Below are positions 52,004 to 62,870 of a stretch of DNA of 64,000 nt, one piece after another. The DNA is from Novymonas esmeraldas. Its lineage: Eukaryota > Euglenozoa > Kinetoplastea > Trypanosomatida > Trypanosomatidae. Location: assembly GCA_019188245.1 (NCBI GenBank), contig JAECZO010000045.1, positions 51,001 through 115,000 of the forward strand, read 5' to 3'. Position 1 is the first letter of the stretch. Each line of letters opens with the position of its first letter. Under the pieces are notes generated by a model. That model was given only the letters and a program-made list of their open reading frames with translations. It was not told where the DNA came from and searched no databases. The position numbers and the translations under genes are program-made.

Positions 52004-54844
52004 TCAGCCCACGCCGGCGCCTCCACGTGGCGCGGCGTCCTTGCCGGACTGCGGTGGCTGCTCCACGCAGAGAGAGTTGTAGTGCACCGGGTAGAGGTAC
52101 GAAAGGAAGATGTCAATCGGCTCCGTCCGAGGCTCGAAGGAGAAGCAGAGCCCCCGCCCGTCCGCCCCACCACCACCACCACCACCACCGTCACCGTCGA
52201 AGACACCGCCATCGGCGCCGAGACTGTGCGAGGAGGCCGTGGCGCGTGGGATCAGACTGCCCATAGACTGAGCACCGCCGCCGCCGCCGCCGCCCATGAA
52301 GGAGGCGGCGTAGCTGCTCTGCGGTGTGTCGGTGTAGGCGGCGTCGTCCATGTAGCCGGTGAAGGAGTGCGAGTGCTGGACACACGAGAAGCTGTGGTGC
52401 AGCGAGCGGTTGGACCGGCCACGGTGCATGTTGGACGCGAGCAGCAGCACCTCCCCCCCTTCATCCCCATGGCGCGGAGGGTGAGGCGTGGCCGAGAGGG
52501 CCGCGTTCGCGGCGCCGGCATCGCTGCGCCTCGGCGCACCAGTGTGCGGCGCCCTCTCCGCCACCGCCTCGCCGCCGATGGTCGGGGCGTGGCGCTGTGG
52601 CTGAAGGAGAAGCTCGCGCGGCCGCCCCGCCGCCTCCCCCCGGGACGTGTCGCCGTAGCCGCCCTCGGTGGAGGGCGCCGCGGCGGTCGGGTCCGTGTAC
52701 TGGGTAAAGATGTTCACAAGCTGCGTCGCTGCATCGCGCGGCTGCACCTCTGCGCCGACGGCCCGGAACTTCTCCATCTGCGCCGCCGCCGCCGCCGCCG
52801 CCGCCCCGGACTGCAGCAGCGGTGTTGGCGCGCTCCCGAAGCTGTGGCTCCCCGCCATGGCGAGCGGGCGGCTGCTGCGGATCTCGGAGTGCTGGAGCCT
52901 GCGATGCAGCGCCAGCTGTATTGCGTTGGCGTCCACCTCAGCCTCATCGTCACTGCTGCTCTTCGGCCCCAGCAGCGAGGCGGACTGCCTTGTGGCGGCG
53001 GCAGCGGCGGCGGCACCGCGCTGTGGCACCAGCAGCGAGCGACCTGGCACCAGCGCCGGGCCGAGACTGCCGCCGCCGCCGCCGGCTGACTCGGGGAAGC
53101 CGTAGCCCGCCAGCATGGAGTTGCTTGCGCTCGCATCCGCGACGCTGCCGTGCAGGCCAGTGTAGGAGGACGCCTGCCGCGACTCGAAGAAGGAGTCACC
53201 GTGAGAGTGGCCCATGCGCTGCTGCTGCTGCTGTGCCGATGGGGCGTGCTCGCGCAGCAGACGCCGCTCCGCGCGGCGGCGCTCGCGCAGTGTCCACACA
53301 TCCACCAAGAAGGACGGCGCGGCGGTGGCGGCGGCGGCCGGGGTGATGGACGGCCGGTAGGTGATGTAGCAGTGTCGCTCCTCGGAGGACAGGACGTGGA
53401 TGTTCACGTAGAGGCAGTCGCTTGCCGCCCGCAGCGACAGCTCGTCCCCCCACGACTTGGACCTCGCCAGGTTCGTGTAGTACGCGTCCGCCTGCACCGG
53501 CGATTCGAAGAAGTGGTCAAAGCTCTCCGCCCGCGCCGCCCGCATGTAGGACACGACGTGGCTGCGGACGATGTCGTGGTACTCCTCATCGCCGAAGAGC
53601 TGATGAGAGATGGCGCGGAACTGACAGTTGCCGTCGTTGCGGACGCGGTGCACGACGAGGTGCAGTTCACTCAGCCGCTGGTAGAGGCGCTGCACCCCCA
53701 CCCGGATGATCTGCTCCCGTGCCAGCCGCCTCCCCTCCGCCGTCAGCGGCGGCGGCGGCGGCGGCGCCTTCTTCTTCTCCTCCGCCTTTGCGGTCGACTT
53801 CTTTGCAGAGGCGGCCGTCGAGGAGGAGAGGAAGCTCAGCCGTCCGCTCTTCTGCTTCGGCGTCGGCGGCGGCGAGCGCGAGACTGTGGCGTCGCTGCCC
53901 CGGACATCGACCTCCGCCGACACCCGCTCCTCCGCACCGCCGGCGACCTCCGCCGTTGCTGCTGCTCCATACCGCCGCTGCATGTCCTCTGCCACGCGCC
54001 GGCGCGAGGCGGGCTCGACGAGGAGGGGGGTGATGGGCACGACTGGCGTGGCGGAGACGCGCGTGGGGTGCGGCTGCCCCATCATCATCGCCGCGTACTC
54101 GCTGCCGCCGCCGTTGGAGGCCCAGCCATGGGCGGTGGAGGACAACCCGTCCATCGCACCAGACCGGAGGCTCGCGGTGGACAGCACCGGCGCGAGGTCA
54201 ACGGCGTCGCTGTAGCCGAGCTGCCGGCGATGGTGGTGTGCGTCGTCGTGGCTGCAGCCGCTCTGCGCGGTCGGCATGGACTGAGCTCCCTCCTGCTGGC
54301 CAGCACCGCTGTCTTGTGCACACGACGCCGCCTCGCCCTTCGCGTACTGGCAGAGCGCGTTGTAGCGCCGCGGCGAGAGCGTGGTCTGCGTGCACGTGAG
54401 CGGGTCCACCACGCCCTCCATGAAGGGGACCGCAGCGGCGGCGGCGCCGGCACCGCCGAGCACCGAAGTGGCGCTGCCGTTCATGCACACGCCGCTGTCG
54501 TTGCCGTCGAAGTCAATCTGACCCGCATCGACGTCGCCGTCGTTGTCCATCTCGGTGAGGATCGTGACGGTGGCCCGCCGAGGCGGAGGTGACGGCGATG
54601 GCGTCGCCGACGCTGCCTCCGCCGTGCTGGCAGGCAGACCGGTGCGGTTGGCGCGCGCGCCGGCACCAGCGGCTGCACCAGCGGTGGCGTAGCGCCCGTC
54701 GTTCTGCTGCGGCCGGCGCCCGTCTGGGCGGTACGGCGCTGTGGTGCCGCCGGCGCCGTCCTTTGAGCTGGAGGCGCCGCCGCCCAGCAGACGCAGCGGC
54801 CGCACCGTCGCCGGCACCGGCACGTCGACGTCGCTGTTGAACAT
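52004..54844 (-). CDS. OTU-domain cysteine peptidase-like protein with split catalytic core
   Basis: The 946-residue protein has the OTU deubiquitinase fold. The conserved D404-G405-N406-C407 motif (VHRVRNDGNCQFRAISHQLFG) supplies the nucleophile, followed by HDIVRSHVVSYM and SWGDELSLRAAS (about 465). The matching histidine motif, IDIFLSYLYPVHYNSL, is at the very C-terminus with His921. Between about 515 and 895 lies a low-complexity Ala/Ser/Gly/Gln-rich insert, so Cys and His are 514 residues apart where OTU domains usually need about 110-120. The first 390 residues are also disordered. Cleavage of ubiquitin chains is expected if the two parts fold together. The start is the ATG at 54844 (MFNSDVDVPVPATV). 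Confidence 0.9.
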   Translation of the reverse strand: MFNSDVDVPVPATVRPLRLLGGGASSSKDGAGGTTAPYRPDGRRPQQNDGRYATAGAAAGAGARANRTGLPASTAEAASATPSPSPPPRRATVTILTEMDNDGDVDAGQIDFDGNDSGVCMNGSATSVLGGAGAAAAAVPFMEGVVDPLTCTQTTLSPRRYNALCQYAKGEAASCAQDSGAGQQEGAQSMPTAQSGCSHDDAHHHRRQLGYSDAVDLAPVLSTASLRSGAMDGLSSTAHGWASNGGGSEYAAMMMGQPHPTRVSATPVVPITPLLVEPASRRRVAEDMQRRYGAAATAEVAGGAEERVSAEVDVRGSDATVSRSPPPTPKQKSGRLSFLSSSTAASAKKSTAKAEEKKKAPPPPPPLTAEGRRLAREQIIRVGVQRLYQRLSELHLVVHRVRNDGNCQFRAISHQLFGDEEYHDIVRSHVVSYMRAARAESFDHFFESPVQADAYYTNLARSKSWGDELSLRAASDCLYVNIHVLSSEERHCYITYRPSITPAAAATAAPSFLVDVWTLRERRRAERRLLREHAPSAQQQQQRMGHSHGDSFFESRQASSYTGLHGSVADASASNSMLAGYGFPESAGGGGGSLGPALVPGRSLLVPQRGAAAAAAATRQSASLLGPKSSSDDEAEVDANAIQLALHRRLQHSEIRSSRPLAMAGSHSFGSAPTPLLQSGAAAAAAAAQMEKFRAVGAEVQPRDAATQLVNIFTQYTDPTAAAPSTEGGYGDTSRGEAAGRPRELLLQPQRHAPTIGGEAVAERAPHTGAPRRSDAGAANAALSATPHPPRHGDEGGEVLLLASNMHRGRSNRSLHHSFSCVQHSHSFTGYMDDAAYTDTPQSSYAASFMGGGGGGGAQSMGSLIPRATASSHSLGADGGVFDGDGGGGGGGGADGRGLCFSFEPRTEPIDIFLSYLYPVHYNSLCVEQPPQSGKDAAPRGGAGVG

Positions 54845-56232
54845 GACACACGCGAGGGCCAGACGCGCACTAGCGAGTCGGCGCCGCCACAGTGTCTGTC
54901 TCTCGATGCACACACAATGAGAAACAGATAGAGAGAGAGAGTTAGTGAGGTGTCCAGGGAGCCGTGTGTGTAGGCGTGCGCACTCCGACACTCGTGGCGT
55001 GAACTGCGCAGTCCAATACACACACACACTCTCTCTCTTACACACACAAGAAAGCGGATGTGCAGTGAGACGGAAAGACAAAAAAAAAAAAGAGAGTTTG
55101 GGGTAACGTGGAAGAGAGAGAGAGAGCGAGAGCGAGAGAGAGAGTAGGAAAACGTTTTTTGATTTGTCGTTTTGTATCTCCCCTGTGTGTCGGTGTGTGT
55201 GTGTGTGTCGGTGTGTGTCTGTGTGAAGGGAGAGATGTAGTACGAGGAGACAGAGAGAGGGGGAGAGGGGGAGAGGGCGAGCACCGGGGGAACCAACCGA
55301 AGAGGAAAGAGAGAGAGACACACACACACAAACGCACGAACGCAGATGAGCACACACACACACACACACACACAGCAAGAACAGCAACAACGGAGAGGAA
55401 ATGGAGAAGAGAAAGAAGCAAAAGAGAGCGTGTTGCTAAATACAAAAAATGAAAATAAAAAATGAAAAATGAAAGGTGGCCGCAGGAAGACCGGAATCGA
55501 GCTCAAAGGCACACGCGCACAAGGAGACACACACACGCACACATCCACACACACATAGCCTCTCCTCCCCTCCCACTCCCTGGAAGACACACACACACAC
55601 ACACGCACACGCACACACAAATAGAGTGAGACACACACAAGCTGTGGATGCGAGTGGGTGAGAGAGAGAGAGAGGAGAGCGGGCAGGGGAGGGGAGGAGG
55701 GAAATGCACAATAGAGAAGACGAGGAGGAGCGCAGCAGAGGACGGCGAGACAGGACGTCAGTTGTTGTTCTTGTGCACGTGAATGATCGCTCACTGTTGG
55801 ACAGCCCACGGGAGGTCGAGAGTGGACATGCGCATGCGTGTGTGTACATGCGTGTTGTGAGAGTAGGTGGGGAGAGAGGCGGGCGAGAGAGAGAGACAAA
55901 CGCAAATACGTGAGGAAGATGAGGAAGATGAGGAGGAGGGCGGAGACTCTGCCAGGCAGAGATCATCAGTTTGCTTCGTCGCATTCGTTTTCTTTTTTCT
56001 TTTTTTTGTTTTTTTTTTTTAATTTGGTTGTGTCGCCATCCGTGACAGTGTCGTTCTTACGCGAGGTTTAGTAGTCGTAGGACCAGTGCGTGTGTGTGTG
56101 TGTGTGTGTGTCTCCACGCCCCATTACACGAGAGGTGCACCGGTGCTGTCGTCTGCAACGGCGAAGGAGGCGGAGGAGGAGGAGGAGAGAGGTTGTGCAT
56201 GCGTGCATGCGTGTCTGTGACGGGGGCGTCCA
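54845..56232. other. Intergenic region
   Basis: A pyrimidine tract on the gene strand (plus 54920-54950) with first AG near 54902 is a probable acceptor for the OTU gene. The rest is (GA)n, (CA)n (for example about 55351-55374 and 55587-55604), A-rich and T-rich runs (55080-55091; 55990-56021) and (TG)n at 56090-56111. No gene is supported. Confidence 0.7.
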
Positions 56233-57096
56233 TCAGCACGCCTCGTTATCCTCACGTAGCCACTCCTCCTCGAAGCCGTGCAGCAGTGTGCTGATCACGG
56301 CCGCGGCGGACATGCCGCGATCGCCAAGGCGGATGCTCGACACCTCGCCCGGTCTGGCGTAGTCCACCGTCACATCACCGCGGGACATCCCACCGATGAT
56401 GAAGGCGAAGGGCTGGAACTGCCGCCGCTCCACCGCCGCGCGCTGCGCCGAGGCGAATGCTGCCGTGCCGGCCTCCGCCGCCGTCTCCGCGAGCGCACCG
56501 CTCGTGCTGGAGGTGAGGCGGCGCCGGGCACGGCTGATGGTGCGGTCCACCCGCTGCTCCTCCGCCACGTCGGCCGCGTAGCCGCACGAGGCGCAGAAGG
56601 TGAAGGGGTCGACGAGGTCGCCGTCCTTCTCCACGCGGTAGAGCCGCGCGCCGGCGGGGATGTGGTCTGTGATGGGGTTACCCACGACACGGAGGAGGGA
56701 GAGGTAGCCGATGCTCGCGCGCACCTTGAGCTTGAAAAGAAGGGAGACCATCATCTTCTCAAAGAGACGCACGTTGCGCGGCACACGCAGGCGCGGGTCG
56801 ACGGCGATGCACACCTGCTTGGTCGTGCGCAGGAACACCTCCAGCATGCCGGCCCGGTTCAGCGCCGAGTCTTGCAGGTGCAGGAGGCACTGGTGCACGA
56901 CATCTGGACGCCAGTCCGCCGGGTCCTGGTTGTGGCGCGCGTGGTAGGCGCGGTGGCGGTCACTCAACAGCTCAAACCCGCGATCGGTTTGGATTGTGCG
57001 CAGCGGGCAGTGCTCCAGGATAACGATGACGCGCCGCCAGCGCGCCTTCTCCTCCGCACTGCGCGGCAGTCGCGCTGACTTCTGCGCGTACTCCAT
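56233..57096 (-). CDS. EMG1: 18S rRNA pseudouridine N1-methyltransferase Emg1/Nep1
   Basis: The 287-residue SPOUT-family enzyme methylates a hypermodified pseudouridine in 18S rRNA and helps build the 40S subunit in the nucleolus. Seen: WRPDVVHQCLLHLQDSALNR (62-81), RAGMLEVFLRT, VDPRLRVPRNVRLFEKMMVSLL (99-120), NPITDHIPAG (140-149), the SAM-pocket loop IIGGMSRGDV (233-242) and the C-terminal MSAAAVISTLLHGFEEEW (262-279). These follow human and yeast Nep1 in order. Between residues 155 and 228 there is a segment about 50-60 residues longer than in yeast or human, containing one CASC pair (168-171) and Arg- and Ala-rich sequence. The start ATG at 57096 follows a likely acceptor AG at plus 57110-57111. 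Confidence 0.95.
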   Translation of the reverse strand: MEYAQKSARLPRSAEEKARWRRVIVILEHCPLRTIQTDRGFELLSDRHRAYHARHNQDPADWRPDVVHQCLLHLQDSALNRAGMLEVFLRTTKQVCIAVDPRLRVPRNVRLFEKMMVSLLFKLKVRASIGYLSLLRVVGNPITDHIPAGARLYRVEKDGDLVDPFTFCASCGYAADVAEEQRVDRTISRARRRLTSSTSGALAETAAEAGTAAFASAQRAAVERRQFQPFAFIIGGMSRGDVTVDYARPGEVSSIRLGDRGMSAAAVISTLLHGFEEEWLREDNEAC

Positions 57097-57673
57097 ACAG
57101 ATGCGTGCACTCGAACAGAGAGAGAGTGTGTGAATGAGTGTGTGTATGTGTGGGGAGAGGAGTTGCTGAGTACCCCCGTGGGCCGCACAAGGACTGTGAG
57201 AGATGATGATGATGATGATGATGGTGGAGTAGAGAGCACACCGCCGGCGATGTGGCCATTGGGTGTTCACATACATTTAGATGTGTGTGAAGAGAGAGGA
57301 GAGAGTGTGTGTGGAAGAGAGTGAGCGATGCATCGTCGCCGGATGGATCTGCTGAGAGCCAAGTTGACGGTAAAGCCGTCCATGGCGTGTGTGTGTGTGT
57401 GTGTGTGCCGCGCTCTGCCCTCTGCCACATTTACACACACAGACACACACACGCACACACATGCATCGCCCAACTTGGTTCTTCTCCCCTTCAGCACCGC
57501 ACACGCGTGTGCACACGCACGCCTCTCTCTCTGTGTGTGTGTCTGTACCGTGAGAGGCGAGCATGAGATAGAGAGAGTGAGGGGAAGGGAGGAAGGGAGA
57601 GACACTGCACACGCACGTGCATGCACACACACGATACAGTACACACACACAGACACACACAGACGGGGACTTG
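57097..57673. other. Intergenic region
   Basis: It contains a (GAT)n run (about 57203-57222), (TG)n at 57389-57407, (CA)n at 57435-57460 and about 57643-57660. No gene is supported. Confidence 0.75.
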
Positions 57674-58264
57674 CTAGTTCCGCTCCACCTGGAAGGTCTC
57701 GCGCTCCCGTCCCTTGAAGTGCAGGATGATCTCGTTCTTCGCGTCGCCGCGGAGCCTGTCGCGAGAGAAGCGCGCCTCGGTCTGCAGCCCTACCAAGCTC
57801 AGCGCACCGGTGATGACGCCGCAGAGCACGTTCGAGTACCACAGCGAGTCGCGCAGGGGGCCGTCGGGCAGCTCGACGAAGAGGGCGAGAGGGTTCTCCT
57901 GGAATGAAATGGCGAAGGTGTCGGCGGCGTCCTTCACCTGCGCCACCTCCGCACTCACGCCGAGGAACATGCGAAGGCCAACGAGGGCGACCCCCTCGGC
58001 GGCTTGGCTGAACGTCCGACACGGGGCCGCGCCACTGCGCACGCAGTACTCCTCGATCAAGCGTGCGCCGATGCGGTGGCCCATGCTGTAGAGCTGCTGG
58101 TTCACCTGCTCCACGTCATCCTCCTGGGTGAGCTCCTCCGTCATGTGCTGCACCAGTGCGCCGTAGGTGAGGGCAAGGAACTCGGCGCCGACCTTGGCGC
58201 TCTCGTCGAACGCCGCCTCGCCACGCTGGGCGGGGGAGGCGGCGGTGCGACCTGCAGCTGACAT
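57674..58264 (-). CDS. BET3: TRAPP complex subunit Bet3 (TRAPPC3)
   Basis: The 196-residue protein is the Bet3 core subunit of the TRAPP tethering complex, which acts in ER-to-Golgi and Golgi traffic and as part of the Rab1/Ypt1 exchange factor. Seen: FLALTYGALVQHMTEEL (29-45), NQQLYSMGHRIGARLIEEY (55-73), APCRTFSQAAEGVALVGLRM, ENPLALFVELPDG, LWYSNVLCGVITGALSLVG and a C-terminal KNEIILHFKGR, matching human TRAPPC3 through its whole length. Cys82 aligns with the conserved, acylated cysteine of mammalian Bet3 (Cys68). A short Ala/Ser-rich N-terminus (1-20) is extra. Confidence 0.96.
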   Translation of the reverse strand: MSAAGRTAASPAQRGEAAFDESAKVGAEFLALTYGALVQHMTEELTQEDDVEQVNQQLYSMGHRIGARLIEEYCVRSGAAPCRTFSQAAEGVALVGLRMFLGVSAEVAQVKDAADTFAISFQENPLALFVELPDGPLRDSLWYSNVLCGVITGALSLVGLQTEARFSRDRLRGDAKNEIILHFKGRERETFQVERN

Positions 58265-58742
58265 GGCGAGTACGTCCTCCTTCCCTCCCTCTCTCCCTCC
58301 TCGCTGTCGAGACTACGGCGGGGCTGCACCAACACGCGTGTGCGTGTCTGTGTGTGTTTGAGTGTGTGCGCTGGCAGGGGGGCACAGAGGAGTGCAGAGC
58401 ACCGCGTCAACGACAGAGGAGACGACGCAGATTGTATGAAGCACGCGGAGCAGACGACTGTGCGTGTATGTGTATGTGTGTGTTGATACAAGTGAAGGGA
58501 AGTGGAGGGCAAAGAGGAAGAGAGGTGGGCAGGGGGTGGCGAGCAGCTGCAGCAATGGCGGCGCGTGCTGCGGGAGTGCAGAGGGCGGACAGGCAGAGCG
58601 AACAACGGCGACGGCGTATCGATGGTGGGGTGGGGTGGGGTGAGGTGGTAGTCAACGAATGTATCACCGCATCTGCGATTGTTTTACATCTTCACATGAA
58701 AAAAAAAAAAAAGGAGACGCGACACGTACACACACAGACACA

Positions 58743-58786
<44 letters not shown>

Positions 58787-58874
58787 GGCCAACACATGTG
58801 CTGTCTCTCTGTTTCTCTCTGTGTATGGACGCTGGGGGATGGCAGGCAGGCAGGCAGGCGGGAGCAGCGCCGCT
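58265..58874. other. Intergenic region
   Basis: It contains (CA)n at about 58747-58787, an A13 run (58699-58711) and scattered GA-rich sequence. No gene is supported. Confidence 0.75.
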
Positions 58875-60434
58875 TCACGCCTTGGCGCCGCCCTTCTTCT
58901 TGCGCTTCTTGGCGCCAGCGTCGAGCTCGCGCTCCGCCCGCACTCGTGCAATGAAGGCGCGGTAGTACGCCTGTATGACGCGGGCGTCGTGCTCTTGACG
59001 CTGCCGTATCACGTTGGCGTGCTCCTGCCGCTGCTCCGCCACCGTGACCTCCCACGCGTGCTCCTCGCGCTCCTTGTGAAGCCGCTGCACCGCCTCCTCC
59101 AGAGCCACGATACGCTCCGTGTCGGTCTCGGCCTCCTCGTTGAACTGCCGCGTCGCCGCCTCAAGCAGCGCGCTCTGCGCGTCGTACTCGGTGATGGCGC
59201 CGCTCACGGCCGCCTCACGCTTCGTGCGGTTCGAGCGTAGCGCGTTCAACTCATCCTGCGCCTTTGTTTGAGCCTGCTGGAGGCGGCGCGCCACCTCGTC
59301 GGCGTTCTTGCGGTGCACCTCGAGGTGCTGCCGCAGCGAGCAGCGCCGGTCCTCCTGCACGGTCTCCTGCACCCTCTGGAACGCCTCCAGCTCCACATCG
59401 GCGGTGCGCTGCACGTACTGCAGCTCATCCTCGAGCGCCTGCACCTCGCGGTCGAGCGCGGCCACCTCGCGCTGGCGGGCCGCCTTCACCTCGAGGTAGC
59501 GCTGGTTCAACACCTGCACATCCGCCGTGCCCGCCTGGTCTCGGTTGACCGCGTCGTGGAGGAGTTGGTAGCGGTGGATGTCCTCGTTCACGGTGGACTG
59601 GTTGCGCTGGTGGATGAGCCGCCGCAGCGTCACCACGAGGCCGCGCAGGTGGTCGAGCCCCTCGTCCACCATCCCACACGCGTAGGCCTGCGACAGGGCC
59701 GGCGTGTCGGTAAGCACGGCGGAGGGGGCGGGGCGCTGCACGGCCGCAATGGACGTGGTGGTGTGTGGGGTGTAGAGTTGCTTGACGAAGTAGCGCATGA
59801 TGTCGCCGTACCCGCCGTCCCGCAGCGTGTCCACGAGAGCGCGTGTGCTGAGATGGTGCGTGTGCAGGTCCACCGCATCCACTGAGCCGGTCGACGTGGC
59901 GCCCTCCAGCAGGTCGCGCTCCAGTTGTGCGTAGTCCCCCACCTGCAGCACCGCTTCATTGGCGTCGCTGTCTGTGGGGTCGCCGTAGTGCTCCGCCGTG
60001 TGCACGAAGCAAGCGGCCTTCACCGCCCTCTGCCGCTCCTCCTCCTCCTCCGGGGAGAGGGACGTGGTCGAGGAGATGGACTCCTCCGCCGCTCCGCCGT
60101 AGCCGCCGCCGCTGCCGCCGTGGCGGGTGGTGACGCCGAGGGAGCTGCAGGAGCTGTTGATGCTGTGGCTGCGTGACAGGGCCGCGGCTGCCTGCAGCCC
60201 CTCCCCGTCTTGCCGCTTCGCCTCTGCCCGCTTCGTCTTGCGGGTGAGGTGCTCCTCGTAGCGGCGGAGGTACGTGACGGAGTCGCGCCGCGTCGCCGCC
60301 ACGACGGCCTCGTCGCGCACCCACGAGCTGAACTCCTCTGGCAGAAGCGCGAGCACGTGCAGCTCCTCCACCAGGTCGGCGAGGACGGCCTCCGCCTTCT
60401 CGGCCTCCCGCCGCGTCATCGGATCCATGTCCAT
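58875..60434 (-). CDS. IQ-motif coiled-coil protein, dynein regulatory complex DRC10/DRC9-like
   Basis: The 519-residue protein has a helical N-terminus (MTRREAEKAEAVLADLVEEL), a low-complexity middle (about 85-160), then nearly continuous coiled coil from about 265 to 480 (for example EVQALEDELQYVQRTADVEL). It ends with one complete IQ motif, IQAYYRAFIAR (487-497), and a Lys-rich tail. This layout, with the IQ motif at the extreme C-terminus after a long coiled coil, is that of nexin-dynein regulatory complex subunits DRC10 (IQCD) and DRC9 (IQCG), which sit on axonemal doublets; the IQ motif would bind calmodulin or a light chain. DRC10 is my preferred guess, but a general IQ coiled-coil protein cannot be excluded. 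The start is the first ATG, 60434. Confidence 0.75.
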   Translation of the reverse strand: MDMDPMTRREAEKAEAVLADLVEELHVLALLPEEFSSWVRDEAVVAATRRDSVTYLRRYEEHLTRKTKRAEAKRQDGEGLQAAAALSRSHSINSSCSSLGVTTRHGGSGGGYGGAAEESISSTTSLSPEEEEERQRAVKAACFVHTAEHYGDPTDSDANEAVLQVGDYAQLERDLLEGATSTGSVDAVDLHTHHLSTRALVDTLRDGGYGDIMRYFVKQLYTPHTTTSIAAVQRPAPSAVLTDTPALSQAYACGMVDEGLDHLRGLVVTLRRLIHQRNQSTVNEDIHRYQLLHDAVNRDQAGTADVQVLNQRYLEVKAARQREVAALDREVQALEDELQYVQRTADVELEAFQRVQETVQEDRRCSLRQHLEVHRKNADEVARRLQQAQTKAQDELNALRSNRTKREAAVSGAITEYDAQSALLEAATRQFNEEAETDTERIVALEEAVQRLHKEREEHAWEVTVAEQRQEHANVIRQRQEHDARVIQAYYRAFIARVRAERELDAGAKKRKKKGGAKA

Positions 60435-62838
60435 CTTGCCAGTCGAGGCAGCGCCAACGGCGGGAGGGGTTGAGAGAACACAACTGTATGTATGTGTGTG
60501 TGTGTGTGTGACGTGGAGACGTGGCGGCGGTGTTGTACCACGGCACCGTGAGCAGAGTGCGGCCCCCACAAAAAGAAAAAAAAAAGCAGAGGGATGCAAA
60601 AGACCAGATGTGCAGCGCCACCTGCGATTGCTGCGATCCGATGCGATATGTGTGTGTGTGTGCGTGTGTGCAGGGGGGAGAGAGAAGAGGGATGAAGGAG
60701 AGGACGTAAGTGACTCATGGCGGTAGGATGCAGATGCGCACTGGCAGGCAGCGGAGAGAAAGGGGGGGGAGCGTAAGACGTACACACCGATGCACACACA
60801 CACATTGACAAAGCAGTTGCTGAAGTGTGTGTGTGTGCGTCTGCCACGTGCAGAAGACCTTCCTGATGGCCGCTAGAAGAAAGAGAAAGGGGGACCAGGA
60901 GAGGCAGAGGAGCGATGCCGCGTCGCACCGCCGAGCCGCCTTCCCACACTCGTCGATGTACGGAGACACACACACACAGACTCGCTTGTGATTTTTTTTT
61001 TTTTCTTCCTTTCTTCCTTCTCCACTTTCAGACTTGGTTGCTGCAGACTGACGATGAACACTGTGTATGTCGCGCATGTGTGTGTGTGTGTGTGTGTACT
61101 TGTGTGGCGCACGTGACACAGCATGCGCGTGTGCACGACACGCTCACGCTCCGGACGGTACCGACGCAGACACACAGGCGATACACCAGGAGAGGGGGAG
61201 AGAGGAGAGAGGGGACGGAGAATGAGAAAGCGAAACAAACGACCACACAACAGCAAAAAAAAAAAAAAGAGAGAGAGAGAACGGACTCTTCGCACGCCAA
61301 AGAGAGACGACACAGACAGACACACGCTGAGTTGCGCAGACGACACAAACCCAGAGGAGGGGAATGGGGGAGAGGGAGAGATGCATCGAGCGGAGCAGGG
61401 GTGCAAGGGGTGAGGGGGGAGGGCAAGCTGCACAATGCACCACAGCGTGCCCACAGGTGTATGTTCACCAGGCAGCTTAGGCTGCTCCTACCCTACCTCT
61501 GTCTCAGCCACCGCCTCGCCTTGACGACATCTCACTTCCTCATCCCCTCCCTTCCCTTCCTGAGATGCACGTGTCCAGCCTGCGTGTCTGCGTGTCTTCT
61601 GTCTTGGCTGACTCTCCCTCTTCCCCTCCTCCTCCTCCTCCTCCCCGTCCTTCACCGTCTTTGCTGAAGTCGCTTTTCTTTTTTCTTTTTTTTTTGTTGT
61701 TGGAGAAGGAGAGAGGGAGAGAAGGGAGGGGAGGACTGGACGGTGGAGAGGAGCGGGAGATGATACGTACCTTCCCGACACACACACACACACACACAGA
61801 CAGATCAGTGCGGTGAGCACCTCCGCTGCCGCCTCCACCGCACCTGTCGAGTCTGCCCAGTCCTCTCCTTCTCCTCTTCCTCTCGCTGCTCATCGACCAC
61901 GACCAACCGCACCACACCGCCGTCCCTGCACAACGTCAACAAGAGGAGAAGACGGAGAGGAAGAGAGCGGCGACGACCGCCGCGACGTCTCACGCACACT
62001 TTTTCTTTTCTTTTTTTTTTTTGTACTCTAACAAAAACAAACGAAAGCACACACACACACACATCACACAGACATCACACACACACACACACACATCACA
62101 CAGACATCACACAGACATCACACACACACACACCCGCCTCGACGTGAATTCACCGACAGCAACAGCGAAGTGTGGGACGCCAAACACGTGAGGGGAAGAT
62201 GTCCGATACACACACGGACACACTAACACACACAGACACACACACGTGTAGACAGGTGAGACAGAGTGTCTGTGCATATGTGCAGCGGAGACAGAAAGGG
62301 GGAGGCTGGCAGAAAGAAGCGCTGCAGAGAGAGGGGGAAGCGGAGCTCCTCCAGTGCCACCGTAATGAGTCTCTCCCCTCCCTGCAAGCACGACCAGTGT
62401 GTGTGTGTGTGTGTGTGTGTGTCTGTGCGTGTGCGCCGCAACGGCAGATAGACAGACACGCGCATGCGCGCGGACATGCGAGAGAAGCACAGGTGTTGGA
62501 GTGGGAGATAGAGGGAGAGACACGAAGCAAGTAGACGCACGTACAAACGACAAAGAGAAAAAAAAAAAGTACAAGTGGTTTGCTGAGGAGATGAAGGCAC
62601 TGGGGGGGGGTGCACGTGCTGGCCCACTCAGGGCCACGTGCTGCACAGCTCCTTCCCTCTCTCTCTCATTTGTGTGTCTCACCGCACGCACGCGCCTGTG
62701 TGAGTCTCTGTGTGCGGACACGGTCTGGCGAGAGAGATAGAGTGAATGGGAATGCACATCGCTGAGAAGAGCGACCACCATGGCCATCATCATCATCACC
62801 ACCCCCTGCGCGCTGCCCCACTCCAGGTGTCTGCACAG

Positions 62839-62870
<32 letters not shown>

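Noticed and set aside
57190-57225. Possible C/D box snoRNA because of TGATGA words
   Set aside because: The words come from a simple (GAT)n run and no paired D box or terminal stem was found.
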